A stretch of DNA of 64,000 nt from DASUPK01 sp963695805 (GCA_963695805.1 CAVOHV010000005.1:420876-484875), one strand, 5' to 3'. Positions 49,019-57,107 are shown, counted from the first letter of the stretch. A program made the numbers and translations. Notes: generated by a model from the sequence alone, not told the origin.

Positions 49019-49351
49019 TCAGCGGAGCGCGGCCGCTCCGAGCGCCTCGCGCAGGTCCTCCGGATCGGGGAGCGGTGAGCTCCGCCCGTCCCGGCGACGG
49101 TATACGCGGCAAGCGAGCCCGGTTGGCTCACCCTCCACGGGCGGCTGAACGTCCACCCCGTTCACTCGGATCGTCGGCGAGCCAACGAACTCATGCCGCC
49201 GGGCCGCCGCCTGGGTGTCAACCTCGCTCACTTCGATCGAGTCCGGATCGAGTCCCTTGTACGCCATCGCATCGCGCAACATGTCGAGCGCCCGCTCCCA
49301 GGAGGGGCATTCACGCCACCAGAGAAGCTCGACGCGCGGCGCAGAAGCCAC
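49019..49351 (-). CDS. Small thioredoxin-fold protein
   Basis: A 110-residue protein: RVELLWWRECPSWERALDMLRDAM, EVDTQAAARRHEFVGSPTIRVNG. The first strand carries a single Cys (WRECPSW) where related alkylmercury-lyase or thioredoxin-like proteins have two, and the SPTI stretch is the cis-Pro loop. It precedes the redoxin in the same orientation and may work with it. Confidence 0.8.
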   Translation of the reverse strand: MASAPRVELLWWRECPSWERALDMLRDAMAYKGLDPDSIEVSEVDTQAAARRHEFVGSPTIRVNGVDVQPPVEGEPTGLACRVYRRRDGRSSPLPDPEDLREALGAAALR

Positions 49352-49450
49352 GCATCCCAGGCTAGCTACCGAGGATCCTTCGCCTTCAACTGCTCAAAGT
49401 CAGAGTCGGAGAGCGCGCCGAGGCGGCGAGCTCGAGATGATCCCCAGGAG

Positions 49451-49483
49451 CGCGCCCGACAGGATTCGAACTGTGCCCTTCGT
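49451..49483 (-). tRNA. Degenerate tRNA-Arg 3'-end fragment
   Basis: On the minus strand ACGAAGGGCACAGTTCGAATCC continues to CTGTCGGGCGCG. It matches the fragment at 33838 with one deleted G in the T arm and two changes. It points the opposite way, so the two could mark the ends of a rearranged integrated segment of about 15.6 kb. Confidence 0.6.
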
Positions 49484-49564
49484 CTGGCTTCGGCTGGATA
49501 CCGTCCTGGCTGTTGCCCTCTTGTTGCCCTGATCGAGATCGGAGGTTCACGCCTACACACTGCG

Positions 49565-49580
49565 GCTTTGCATGGAAAGC
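49565..49580 (+). repeat. Hairpin B (GCTTTGCATGGAAAGC)
   Basis: Perfect single B hairpin between the tRNA fragment and the small gene at 49739. No GATACT follows at the module spacing. Confidence 0.9.
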
Positions 49581-49738
49581 AGTGGTTTGGGCTCTGAGGA
49601 TCACACCTCTATGCGGGGCGCGGCGAGCTAGCGCGTCGCCGTTTTTGCCAGCCGCGCTACCCGGCGTGGCGGACTGACCCCGGAGGATTGGACGAATGTC
49701 GAGTTCATCTGGAGTCAGCGCTCGCGTAGGGTCGGCCC

Positions 49739-49963
49739 GTGGCGGTCGCGGAATGGACTCTCTACCACTGGCCGGAGGACGTAGAGGAGAATTGGGAGCC
49801 AGTCGGCGAGGCGGTCGAGACGGATACCTGGCGCGGCGCGGTGAGAATCATCGGTCCGATCACGCCAGGTCGCTATCTGATCAGGAACGAGTCCGCCCCC
49901 AATGGCGGCCAGTTCTTCTTGCTCGAGCCGGACAAGACCATCGTTCCCGTTGACGCCTTTTGA
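49739..49963 (+). CDS. Hypothetical 74-residue protein
   Basis: GTG start; the frame reads AVAEWTLYHWPEDVEENWEPVGEAVETDTW then GPITPGRYLIRNESAPNGGQFFLLEPDKTIVPVDAF. Even amino-acid composition and alternating beta-like pattern suggest a real small protein. No family is recognised and no signal peptide is visible. Confidence 0.5.
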   Translation: MAVAEWTLYHWPEDVEENWEPVGEAVETDTWRGAVRIIGPITPGRYLIRNESAPNGGQFFLLEPDKTIVPVDAF

Positions 49964-50116
49964 TCGTCTAGTCGCTGCGACAGTCTGCGCAGGAGGGCTT
50001 AGCGGGTGGTCAAGGACGCGCGTTCCTCTCTCAAACACAGGAACGTTCCCTGTTGCGACCACTTAGCGCAATATGCGAGGATGCACGGTCCCCAACGGGG
50101 TTGGGAGCAGCAAGCC

Positions 50117-50329
50117 ATGACTGTGATGAGTGAACGCGATGTGCTCGAGGAGGGGCTGCGCGAGCTGGCGAACGAGTTGGACGCCATCGAATCGTTGATC
50201 CCCGAAGACCTGGAGGAGGTGTCCGTTCGCCTAGAGAAGGCGCGGGCAAGCATCGGCCTGACGCTAGAAGAGGCGAACGCTCATCGGTCGCACCCCGAAG
50301 TCGTCCGAGGCTATCGGCTCGGGGGCTGA
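50117..50329 (+). CDS. Small helical (coiled-coil) hypothetical protein
   Basis: The protein (70 residues from ATG 50117 or 50129) reads SERDVLEEGLRELANELDAIESLIPEDLEEVSVRLEKARASIG. It is strongly acidic, with heptad-like leucines, so probably a short dimeric coiled coil. Codon use is typical of the region. No family is recognised. Confidence 0.5.
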   Translation: MTVMSERDVLEEGLRELANELDAIESLIPEDLEEVSVRLEKARASIGLTLEEANAHRSHPEVVRGYRLGG

Positions 50330-50518
50330 CCCTCCCGTTCCTTGACGCGGCCAAGATACCGGCCTCGTTGTCAAGACTGCGGTGAAAGCCCCACGCGGGC
50401 GCTGGGCAGCCAACCTGAATACGCCATCTGACGCCTCTTACCGTCGGCTCGGCGCGGGGTAACCCGTTGTCTGTCTCACAAACGCTCACCCCTGGACGAA
50501 CTTGTGTTGCGGCGAGCT

Positions 50519-50621
50519 CCACTCGCAAGAGCTGACGGACGAGAGGCGTTCATATACCGTCGGCGCGCCGCGGGCGGCCGTTGTTGCCTCCCATCGACGT
50601 CCGTCCCGGCCGCCGGTTTCA
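50519..50621. repeat. 103-bp dispersed repeat, copy 2
   Basis: Same orientation and about the same length as 45357-45460, with scattered substitutions and a one-base length difference. It is 80 bases from a degenerate B hairpin. Confidence 0.75.
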
Positions 50622-50700
50622 ACACGGCTGGCCGAGTCAGCGCCACCGCCAGAACTCCGAACAAGCCGCGCCAGGCCGACTGCTCGGCACTGAAACCGCT

Positions 50701-50716
50701 GCATTGCATGGAAAGC
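50701..50716 (+). repeat. Hairpin B, degenerate (GCATTGCATGGAAAGC)
   Basis: One change in the left arm, preceded by CCGCT as at other B hairpins. It lies 75 bases upstream of the methyltransferase start. Confidence 0.8.
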
Positions 50717-50791
50717 GGATGCCTGCAGGTCGCTCCCGCTTCTCGCGCTTTGCAGAAGCGCCGAGCGCGAGGCCGCTGCAAACATTTGCCC

Positions 50792-51442
50792 ATGTCGCAG
50801 CGGGACGACGTGGCTCGGTTCGAGCGACGCGCCGGTTCCTACGAGACCGGCCCGCTGGGCCACTGGCACCGGCTCGTTGCCGAGCGCACGGCGGAGATCG
50901 CCCTCCAGGCGGTCCCGGCGCCCCGCGCCGTGCTTGACGTCGGCTGCGGCACCGGTGTCCTCCTCCGGCTGCTTGCCGAGCGCGTCCGGGGACAGGTGCC
51001 GCTGCTGGGGGTGGACCCATCGCCGGCGATGATCACCGAGGGTCACGCGGTGCGCGATCTCGACGCACGAGTGCGCTTGGTCGAGGGGAGCGCGGAGGAC
51101 CTGCCGTTCCCCGACGATCGCTTCGACCTCGTTGTCAGCAGCGTGTCGTTCGATCACTGGGCCGACCAGAGCGGTGGTCTGCACGAGGCGGCGCGCGTTC
51201 TCGCTCCCGAAGGTCGACTGGTGCTTGCCGATCTCTTCGCCGCGTGGCTGGTGATCACCACATGGGCCGGGCGGCCGCGCGCTCGTACGCCTGCAGCCGC
51301 GGAGCGGCTGCTCGCCCGGGCACGGTTACGGCCAATGATCTGGCGACGGGTCTACAGCTTGGGCCCTCTGCCCCTGGTACAAGCAGTGGTGGCGGCGAGC
51401 GACTTGGTGTCGGCGCGTTCGTCGCTACTACTGCTTGCATGA
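50792..51442 (+). CDS. Class I SAM-dependent methyltransferase
   Basis: A 216-residue protein with motif I VLDVGCGTGVLLRLLAER, then LGVDPSPAMI, the EGSAEDLPFPDDRFDLVVSSVSFDHW region and LAPEGRLVLADLFA. The UbiE/Methyltransf_11 type. The C-terminus is hydrophobic and Arg-rich with no clear substrate clue. ATG 50792 agrees with the family start. Confidence 0.88.
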   Translation: MSQRDDVARFERRAGSYETGPLGHWHRLVAERTAEIALQAVPAPRAVLDVGCGTGVLLRLLAERVRGQVPLLGVDPSPAMITEGHAVRDLDARVRLVEGSAEDLPFPDDRFDLVVSSVSFDHWADQSGGLHEAARVLAPEGRLVLADLFAAWLVITTWAGRPRARTPAAAERLLARARLRPMIWRRVYSLGPLPLVQAVVAASDLVSARSSLLLLA

Positions 51443-51518
51443 CGAACCGTCACATCTCCCTCCGCGTGAAACCACGCGCCCAAGCAGTTCCCGAGACGAT
51501 CGATCCTGAGGGACTACC

Positions 51519-51564
51519 GCTTTGGACGAAAAGCAGCACCCGTCCGAGAGATACTGCGTGGGCG
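51519..51564 (+). promoter_or_regulatory. Hairpin A promoter module
   Basis: Perfect A hairpin 51519-51534, 15 nt, GATACT 51550-51555, 9 nt, ATG 51565. Nearly identical to the 42532 module. Confidence 0.85.
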
Positions 51565-51963
51565 ATGTCGGAGGAGGACGCAGACAGAATCCGTCGGGCA
51601 TATGAGGTCTGGAACGAGTCCGGTCCAGCGGCAGTGACGGATCAGTTCTGGGCCGAAGATGCTGTGTACCGCGAGGGACCGGGCTGGCCCAATGCCGGTG
51701 TCTACAGAGGACGTGCCGCTGCGCTCGCACGGATGCAGAGCTTGATCGATCTGGCTGGGCCACTCGAGGTGCGCCTCGACGATCTGATCGACGTTGGCGA
51801 TGGCCGCTTCGTCGCCTGCACGCGCATGGTCGGGCAGGGCGAGAACGCGCCATACACGCAGTCCTTCGCCGTCGTTCACCGCCTGCGAGATGGCCTCGTC
51901 GTCGAGGCCGACTACTACCTTGACCGTGACCAAGCGCTGCAGGCCGTCGGGCTTTCGGAGTAG
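51565..51963 (+). CDS. SnoaL-like protein, first of a tandem pair
   Basis: 132 residues, MSEEDADRIRRAYEVWNESG to QALQAVGLSE. SnoaL features include FWAEDAVYREGPGWPNAGVYRGRAAAL and VHRLRDGLVVEADYYLD. It starts from the hairpin A module with no ribosome binding site. The stop is followed by GCG and then the ATG of a second SnoaL gene. Confidence 0.86.
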   Translation: MSEEDADRIRRAYEVWNESGPAAVTDQFWAEDAVYREGPGWPNAGVYRGRAAALARMQSLIDLAGPLEVRLDDLIDVGDGRFVACTRMVGQGENAPYTQSFAVVHRLRDGLVVEADYYLDRDQALQAVGLSE

Positions 51964-51966
51964 GCG

Positions 51967-52365
51967 ATGTCGAAGCAGAATGTCGAGGTCGTGCGTCGCT
52001 ACTACGCGGCATGGAACGCGGGTGGCCTTGACGCCGCGCGGGTGTTCTGGAGCGACGATTTTGAGTGGCATGACGCGCCGGGCATGCCCGATAGCGGTGT
52101 CTATCGCGGCGCCGAGGCCGCCGCCGCGCACTTTCGAGACCTCAACGAGGTGCTTGGAACGATGAAGGTTCATCTGGACCGCGCGCTGCCGGCGGGCGAT
52201 GAGGTCTTTGTCCTGCTCCACGTGCATCTCGATGCCCCTCGGGGGGACCTCGCGTTGGACGGCCCGATCTTTGAGACGGTCCGCCTCAAGGACGGCAAGA
52301 TTTCCCGCATCCGCCTGTTCCTCCATGAACAGGCAGCCCTCGAAGCCGCCGGGCTGCGGGAGTAA
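51967..52365 (+). CDS. SnoaL-like protein, second of a tandem pair
   Basis: 132 residues, MSKQNVEVVRRYYAAWNAGG to AALEAAGLRE, with DDFEWHDAPGMPDSGVYRG. It lacks its own hairpin or GATACT box and must be translated from the upstream transcript; the two genes are only three bases apart. The same tandem arrangement at 42578/42974 is decayed. Confidence 0.86.
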   Translation: MSKQNVEVVRRYYAAWNAGGLDAARVFWSDDFEWHDAPGMPDSGVYRGAEAAAAHFRDLNEVLGTMKVHLDRALPAGDEVFVLLHVHLDAPRGDLALDGPIFETVRLKDGKISRIRLFLHEQAALEAAGLRE

Positions 52366-52500
52366 GGCTCAGCAGCGATGGCGACCCGAGGTTGACCCGG
52401 CTCGTGATGAGTCCTGCTCCGGATTCAACCTCCCCGTCGCTCCCAACCGGCACCCGTCGCCGTTTCGCTCCGCCCCGAGTGGAGCCCACCGACCGACGCG

Positions 52501-53862
52501 CTACTTCACGACGCGGATCAACTTCTTGTTGACGAACTCGTCCATCCCATACGGGCCGAGCTCGCGTCCGAAGCCGGAACGCTTGACGCCCCCGAACGGC
52601 AACTCGGCGCCGTCAAGGAGGACGCCGTTCACGAAGACCATGCCGGCCTCGATGTCGTTGGCGACGCGGTCGCCCTGCTCGGGGTCGGTCGTGAAGACGT
52701 AGGAGCCGAGGCCAAACGGCGTGTCGTTGGCGACCCGGATCGCCTCCTCCTCGGACGAGACCCTGTAGACGCTCGCGACGGGCCCGAAGAACTCCTCCCG
52801 GTAGGCGTCGCTCTCGGGGCTGATAGCGGTGAGGACCGTCGTGCCGAAGAAGTTGTCCTTCCGGTCGCCGTCGAGAACGGCCTCGGCGCCCTGGGCCTTC
52901 GCGCGGTCGATCTGGTCCTGAAGGCGCTCCGCCGCGGTCGACGACGAGAGTGGCCCCATCGCCGAGTCCTGGGCCGGATCTCCGGGCTCCACCTCCTTCA
53001 TCTTCTCCGTGAACTTCGCGATGAAGTCGTCGTAGAGCTCGTCGACGACGATGAACCGCTTCGCGGCGTTGCACGACTGGCCCGTATTGTCGAGGCGCGC
53101 CTGCACCGCGGCGTCGACGACCTCGTCGAGGTTCTGGGTCGCGAGCACGATGAACGGGTCGGAGCCTCCCATCTCGAGGACGACCTTCTTCAGGTTCCGT
53201 CCGGCGACCTCGGCGACGGCGGCGCCCGCTCGCTCGGAGCCGGTGACCGAGACACCGCGCACGCGCGGGTCGGGGATCACCTTCTCGGCGATCTGCTCGT
53301 GTGTCGCGAGGATCGTCTGGTACGCGCCCTCCGGGAGGCCGACGTCGTCGTACATCTTCTGGATCGCCTCGGCCGACTCCGGGCACTGGGGCGCCGGCTT
53401 CAGCAGGATCGGGTTGCCGACGATCAGGTTCGGTCCCGCGAAGCGGGCCACCTGGTAGTAGGGAAAGTTCCAGGGCATGATTCCGAGCAACGGCCCCATC
53501 GCCGAGCGGCGGATCACCGCCGTGCCCTCGCCCGCAAGCAACTCGATCGGCTCGTCCTTGAGGAAGTCCTCAGCACGGTCGGCGTAGTACCCGTAGATGT
53601 CGCCGCAGAAGTCGACCTCACCGAGGGCCTGCTCCATGGGCTTGCCCATCTCCTTCACGATGATGGCGGCAAGCTCCTCACGTCGCTCGAGGTGGAGCTC
53701 GCCGAGGCGCTTGATCTTCTCGGCGCGCTCGGCCGCAGAGAGCGAGGTGAGCGCTTCACGCGCCTCCCAAGCCCTGGCGATGGCGGCGTCGAGCTCGTCG
53801 TCTGAGATCTCTGGGTACTCCTCGAGCTTCTCGCCGGTGGCCGGGTTAACGACTGCGTACAT
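52501..53862 (-). CDS. Aldehyde dehydrogenase, succinate-semialdehyde dehydrogenase type
   Basis: A 453-residue ALDH: MPWNFPYYQVARFAGPNLIVGNPILLKPAP, catalytic Glu in LEMGGSDPFIV, catalytic Cys in GQSCNAAKRF, and GVKRSGFGRELG near the end. The short form (453 residues) and its motifs fit NAD(P)-dependent succinate-semialdehyde dehydrogenases of the GabD class, although the substrate is not certain. TTG codons 6 and 15 bases upstream of the ATG are alternative starts; AGGAG lies just before them. Confidence 0.9.
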   Translation of the reverse strand: MYAVVNPATGEKLEEYPEISDDELDAAIARAWEAREALTSLSAAERAEKIKRLGELHLERREELAAIIVKEMGKPMEQALGEVDFCGDIYGYYADRAEDFLKDEPIELLAGEGTAVIRRSAMGPLLGIMPWNFPYYQVARFAGPNLIVGNPILLKPAPQCPESAEAIQKMYDDVGLPEGAYQTILATHEQIAEKVIPDPRVRGVSVTGSERAGAAVAEVAGRNLKKVVLEMGGSDPFIVLATQNLDEVVDAAVQARLDNTGQSCNAAKRFIVVDELYDDFIAKFTEKMKEVEPGDPAQDSAMGPLSSSTAAERLQDQIDRAKAQGAEAVLDGDRKDNFFGTTVLTAISPESDAYREEFFGPVASVYRVSSEEEAIRVANDTPFGLGSYVFTTDPEQGDRVANDIEAGMVFVNGVLLDGAELPFGGVKRSGFGRELGPYGMDEFVNKKLIRVVK

Positions 53863-53939
53863 GCTCAACTTGATCAACTCCTGTCGGCTCGGTCACTCTC
53901 TCGTTTACTGCTTGCTCCCCCACGGACTACAGCCCGAGG

Positions 53940-54348
53940 ACCTCCTCCGGCGCCTACTCTACGCCGACACCCTCGGCGACGGCAGGACGGGTCACGTGCT
54001 TTTGCGGCGGGACCGCGCCTCCTGGCTGGCGATCCACGACGAGGACTTCGAAATCGTGTACGTCCGCGATTGGCCCGAGGGTGCCGTGCGCGGTCGCGAG
54101 GCGGCCTGGGAAGCCAGCATGAGGATCCGCGACAGCTTCGAGTGGGTTCCGATAGGTCGAGCGCGTTGATGCCGGGGTCGACAAAAGTCTTGGTCCATCC
54201 GCGGTACGAGTTGCGGGGAGCGGGGAGCGGCGCCGAGGTCGAGCACGATTACTGGTTCGTCGCCACGGTCCGGGAGGGGAAGATCCTTCGCGTGCGGTGG
54301 TTCACGGACGGCTTCGAGGCCCGTGAGGCCGCCGGGCCGTCGGAGTAG
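53940..54348 (+). pseudogene. SnoaL-like gene, frameshifted and lacking a normal start
   Basis: The first part reads WLAIHDEDFEIVYVRDWPEGAVRGREAAW and stops at 54169. After at least two shifts between about 54145 and 54195 the tail resumes as VLVHPRYELRGAGSGAEVEHDYW and ends EAREAAGPSE. The MSEENVE start is missing. It is followed by an A-B hairpin pair, so it was a normal cassette member. Confidence 0.75.
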
Positions 54349-54350
54349 CT

Positions 54351-54391
54351 GCTTTTGGACGAGAAGCGGCTATCTGCTTTGCATGGAAAGC
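54351..54391 (+). repeat. Hairpin pair A-B
   Basis: A with an extra T (GCTTTTGGACGAGAAGC, 54351-54367), eight bases, B 54376-54391 (perfect), starting two bases after the SnoaL stop. Confidence 0.9.
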
Positions 54392-54437
54392 AGCGGTTTA
54401 AGGGCGAGAGACCGGCGGGCACGACGCGGGGGTGGAC

Positions 54438-54710
54438 CTAAAGGCCCTTCACCTCGCCGTAGTCATCCTTCTGCCAATCGGCCGTCGCACGTTCCAGCAA
54501 CTCCAGCCGCGGCACGCCAGTGACCAGGCAGTAGGCGTCAACGATCGCGTCAATGAGCGGATCGGACGGCAGCGCCATGCCGTTCTCAAGGCGGGAAATC
54601 GTCGCCGTGCTCGCCCCTGCGCGCTCAGCCACTTCTCGCTGCGTCGCGCCGGCGCGCTCGCGGGCGGCACGCAACACCGGACCGGCGTAGTCGAGCAGGC
54701 GACCGGCCAT
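54438..54710 (-). CDS. XRE-family helix-turn-helix regulator
   Basis: A 90-residue protein with one Cro/C1-type HTH (LRAARERAGATQREVAERAGASTATISRLENGMALPS) and a short helical tail. It may repress its own promoter or nearby genes. It points away from the secreted-protein pair at 54801, so it may control a divergent promoter in the 90 bp between them. Confidence 0.85.
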   Translation of the reverse strand: MAGRLLDYAGPVLRAARERAGATQREVAERAGASTATISRLENGMALPSDPLIDAIVDAYCLVTGVPRLELLERATADWQKDDYGEVKGL

Positions 54711-54800
54711 GGGTCCAGCTTACGCCGCCTTGCACGGGGCGTAAATCGGGCCGGTACCGTCATTCCGGGTAGGGGAACCTGAGAGAGAGGGAGAAGGATC

Positions 54801-55268
54801 ATGCGGAAAGCTCTCATTCCGTTCGCTGTGTCAGTGGGGCTGATCGCGGTTTGGGCCGGCCCGGCTGAAGCCGGCTCAACCCGCGCCGAGTACATCGCAC
54901 AGGCTGATCCGATCTGTCAGAGCACGGAGGCCGCCGAGAGGCGGGCGCTTGGGCCGAAGGGCACAGTCATACGCCTGATGAAGAAGGGTCGGTTCAAGAC
55001 GGCGGCACACAGGTATCGCAATACAGGCGTTGCTTTCAGCGCCGGCGTCGAGCAACTGGCCGCGCTCTCGCCGCTGTCGGATGACGCTCAGCTGATTGGC
55101 AGCTGGGTGCAGATGCTCCGCTCGCAGTATCCGGTGGGAAAGCAAATCGCTGCTGCAATGGCAGACGGGCGCGACTTCTACAAGCTCTTCCTTCGCCTGG
55201 GATCCATGAACTTGAAGACGCGTGCACTCGTCGCGGATTTCGGATTTGGGTACTGCCAGAAGCTGTGA
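54801..55268 (+). CDS. Secreted protein of unknown function, paralogue 1
   Basis: 155 residues with a signal peptide (MRKALIPFAVSVGLIAVWAGPAEA) and the mature start TRAEYIAQADPICQSTE. It has a second Cys near the C-terminus (FGFGYCQKL), so one disulfide is possible. The mature part is helical. The paralogue follows at 55324. I do not know the function. Start ATG after GAGGGAGAAGG. Confidence 0.72.
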   Translation: MRKALIPFAVSVGLIAVWAGPAEAGSTRAEYIAQADPICQSTEAAERRALGPKGTVIRLMKKGRFKTAAHRYRNTGVAFSAGVEQLAALSPLSDDAQLIGSWVQMLRSQYPVGKQIAAAMADGRDFYKLFLRLGSMNLKTRALVADFGFGYCQKL

Positions 55269-55323
55269 TCGCCGCGACACGGTTCGTCACGCTCTTAGAT
55301 CGAACGAAGTGGAAGGGAGAAGG

Positions 55324-55842
55324 ATGAAACTCAGGGGAGCACTAGCTCTCGCCTTGCTGGCGGTCCCGGCTGTTGCCGCCACGCCCGCTAACGCGGCCAC
55401 GACGCGTCTGGAATACATCGCCCAGGTGGACCCGATCTGCCAGTCGTTCGAGGGACCGGTCGATGACGCTTGGGCCGCGTATGCCAGGAACGACAGACGG
55501 TGGGCGCGCGCTTCGAAGTACGGAACTCCCAAGGCGATCGTAAGAACGGCAAAACAGACCGCCCGATCTCTGGCCGGATGGGCCCAGACCCTCACTCGCT
55601 TGATTGACCAGATCGCGCCGGTGCCGCCTCCGGCGGAGGACGCCGTGACGGTCAGCACATGGCTCGACCTCCGCAGACAAGCGAATGCGAATGAGGTGTC
55701 GGCCGCCTCGGCACTCAAGCGGGGCAACGTCCCCAAGTATTTCCGCCTACTTCGCCCAGCCGACGCGGAATCGGACGCGAGCGAACGCGCCATCTCCGGG
55801 TTCGGCTTTCAGGTTTGCGGGCCTGTTACACGCTCACGGTAA
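55324..55842 (+). CDS. Secreted protein of unknown function, paralogue 2
   Basis: 172 residues: signal peptide ending NAATT, mature start TRLEYIAQVDPICQSFEGP and end GFGFQVCGPVTRSR. It shares YIAQxDPICQS and GFGxxxC with the 54801 protein, so the two arose by tandem duplication. Probably an exported helical protein stabilised by one disulfide. Start ATG after GGGAGAAGG. Confidence 0.72.
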   Translation: MKLRGALALALLAVPAVAATPANAATTRLEYIAQVDPICQSFEGPVDDAWAAYARNDRRWARASKYGTPKAIVRTAKQTARSLAGWAQTLTRLIDQIAPVPPPAEDAVTVSTWLDLRRQANANEVSAASALKRGNVPKYFRLLRPADAESDASERAISGFGFQVCGPVTRSR

Positions 55843-55933
55843 TTCCGCGCCTCGTTCCTTTCGCTCCTCGCAGTCCCCTGGGGGAGGCTCACTAGCTCGA
55901 TTGCCTAGCTGCGTCGTGCCGGTCGTCATCCAC

Positions 55934-56000
55934 TTCGTGCTCGGATCGAGTACCTGCGCCATCGCGCCGACGCCCTCGAAGCCGCTGGGCCGGGGGAGTG
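55934..56000 (+). pseudogene. SnoaL gene 3'-end remnant
   Basis: Reads LRARIEYLRHRADALEAAGPGE. The usual TAG has become TGG and the frame runs on. The A hairpin half site at 56014 follows after the same short spacer as at real SnoaL genes. Confidence 0.65.
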
Positions 56001-56013
56001 GCGCCTCAGTACT

Positions 56014-56022
56014 GCTTTGGAC
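56014..56022 (+). repeat. Hairpin A, left half next to an IS remnant
   Basis: GCTTTGGAC, preceded by AGTACT as at 42526. The right half CGAAAAGC is at 57030-57037. Together they give a perfect A hairpin around the IS remnant. Confidence 0.85.
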
Positions 56023-56890
56023 CCCGGCTGGCGGACCGTCGACCAGCTCGCCTCGACCAGCGCGTGGCGGGCCCGCGTCGAGCCCTGCTTGGAGATCCGC
56101 CCGTGGGTCGCCGGAGCAGAGCCCGACTGGCGTCACCCGTGGATCCAGCCCGAGGTAGCCGACCAGCTTGCGCGGGCTCTCGAAGCGGCGGATCTCGCCG
56201 ATCGCGGCGAGGAAGGTGGCGGCGACGATCACGTTCACGCCGGGGACGCGTCATCAGGCGCCTGATCTCCACCGAGCCGAGGGCCTCCTTGGCGATCAGC
56301 CGCTCTACCTCGGCGATCTCCGAATCGAGGAACTCGATCTGGCGCAGCGCCGAGTCGACCGACTCGCGCTCCTCCTCGGGCAGCTCCAGCTCGGCGAGCC
56401 AGCGCCGGCCCTTGACCCCGAAGAGGTCGCTGAACGGCGGCCGGCCGACCAGGCAGCGCATCAGCACCGCGTGGATCTGGTTCTTCGCCCGCGAGCGAGA
56501 CCAGACGAGCTGGCCGCGGCGCTGAAGCCGCCGGCGCATCCTCTGTGTCTCGCGGTCGGGCACCCAGACCGGGTCGAGCTCGCCCGCAGCGAGCAGCCTC
56601 GCCAGCGTCCGCGCGTCGAGGCGGTCGGTCTTCGCCCGCGCGGCGCGAATCCCGGTGTCGTTGGGCGAGACCACGATCACCTCGGCGACGTGGGGCTCGA
56701 TCAGCCGCTTGATCTGCCAGGCGTTGCCGGTCACCTCGAGCGCGACGCGGTCATCTTTGTCCAGGCTCCGCGCGAAGAGCTCGATCTGATCTGGCTTCGT
56801 CTCGATCCGCCCGGCGGAGCGGACCTCTCCCGCTTCTGCGATCGCCACCTCGCAGAAGTCGAGGTGGACGTCCAACCCGATTGCTCTCAT
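56023..56890 (-). pseudogene. IS110-family transposase, frameshifted and 3' truncated
   Basis: Starts MRAIGLDVHLDFCEVAIAEAG at 56890 and is about 85 percent identical by eye to the 32381 protein, DEDD motifs included (GLDVHLDF, ALEVTGNAWQIK, AKTDRLDARTL). A G-run at 56241-56244 shifts the frame after RRLMTR; the other frame resumes VNVIVAATFLAAIGEIRRF and YLGLDPRVTP. It ends at the hairpin after about 300 codons, so the catalytic serine region is present but out of frame. Confidence 0.85.
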
Positions 56891-57029
56891 CTGCTCCTCC
56901 TTTGGCTGGTGTGGCGGGAGAAGCGGTGGGCAAACGACAACGACGCATTCGCGCTCTAGGCGCACCCGGACAAGTCGCAGGGGCGGCCACTGAAAAGCTC
57001 GGGCTCGGGGCCCATCGTCCAAGAACCGG
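56023..57029 (-). mobile_element. Truncated IS110-family element, relative of 32145, flanked by the two halves of one A hairpin
   Basis: On the minus strand it keeps the segment from GCCGGTTCTTGGACG (guide loop) through most of the transposase. It lacks about 100 bp of the left end and the last third of the transposase plus the right end. Even so it is bounded exactly by CGAAAAGC and GCTTTGGAC. Orientation relative to the hairpin is the same as for the complete copy. Confidence 0.8.
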
Positions 57030-57037
57030 CGAAAAGC
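57030..57037 (+). repeat. Hairpin A, right half after the IS remnant
   Basis: CGAAAAGC directly adjoining the left part of the IS remnant. Confidence 0.82.
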
Positions 57038-57107
57038 AACCATCGTTGCCTGGAGGCAGTGGCTTATAGGGTGGGTCACAGACTCCAGGCCCACTGAAGG
57101 AGGAGCG

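Noticed and set aside
51519..51555. TTGGAC of hairpin A as a -35 box for GATACT
   Set aside because: Spacing is 22 nt, too long for a standard sigma factor; B modules have TTGCAT at the same place, also 22 nt away.
52613..53386. A 257-codon frame inside the aldehyde dehydrogenase gene
   Set aside because: Arg-rich shadow frame; the overlapping ALDH frame has all catalytic motifs.
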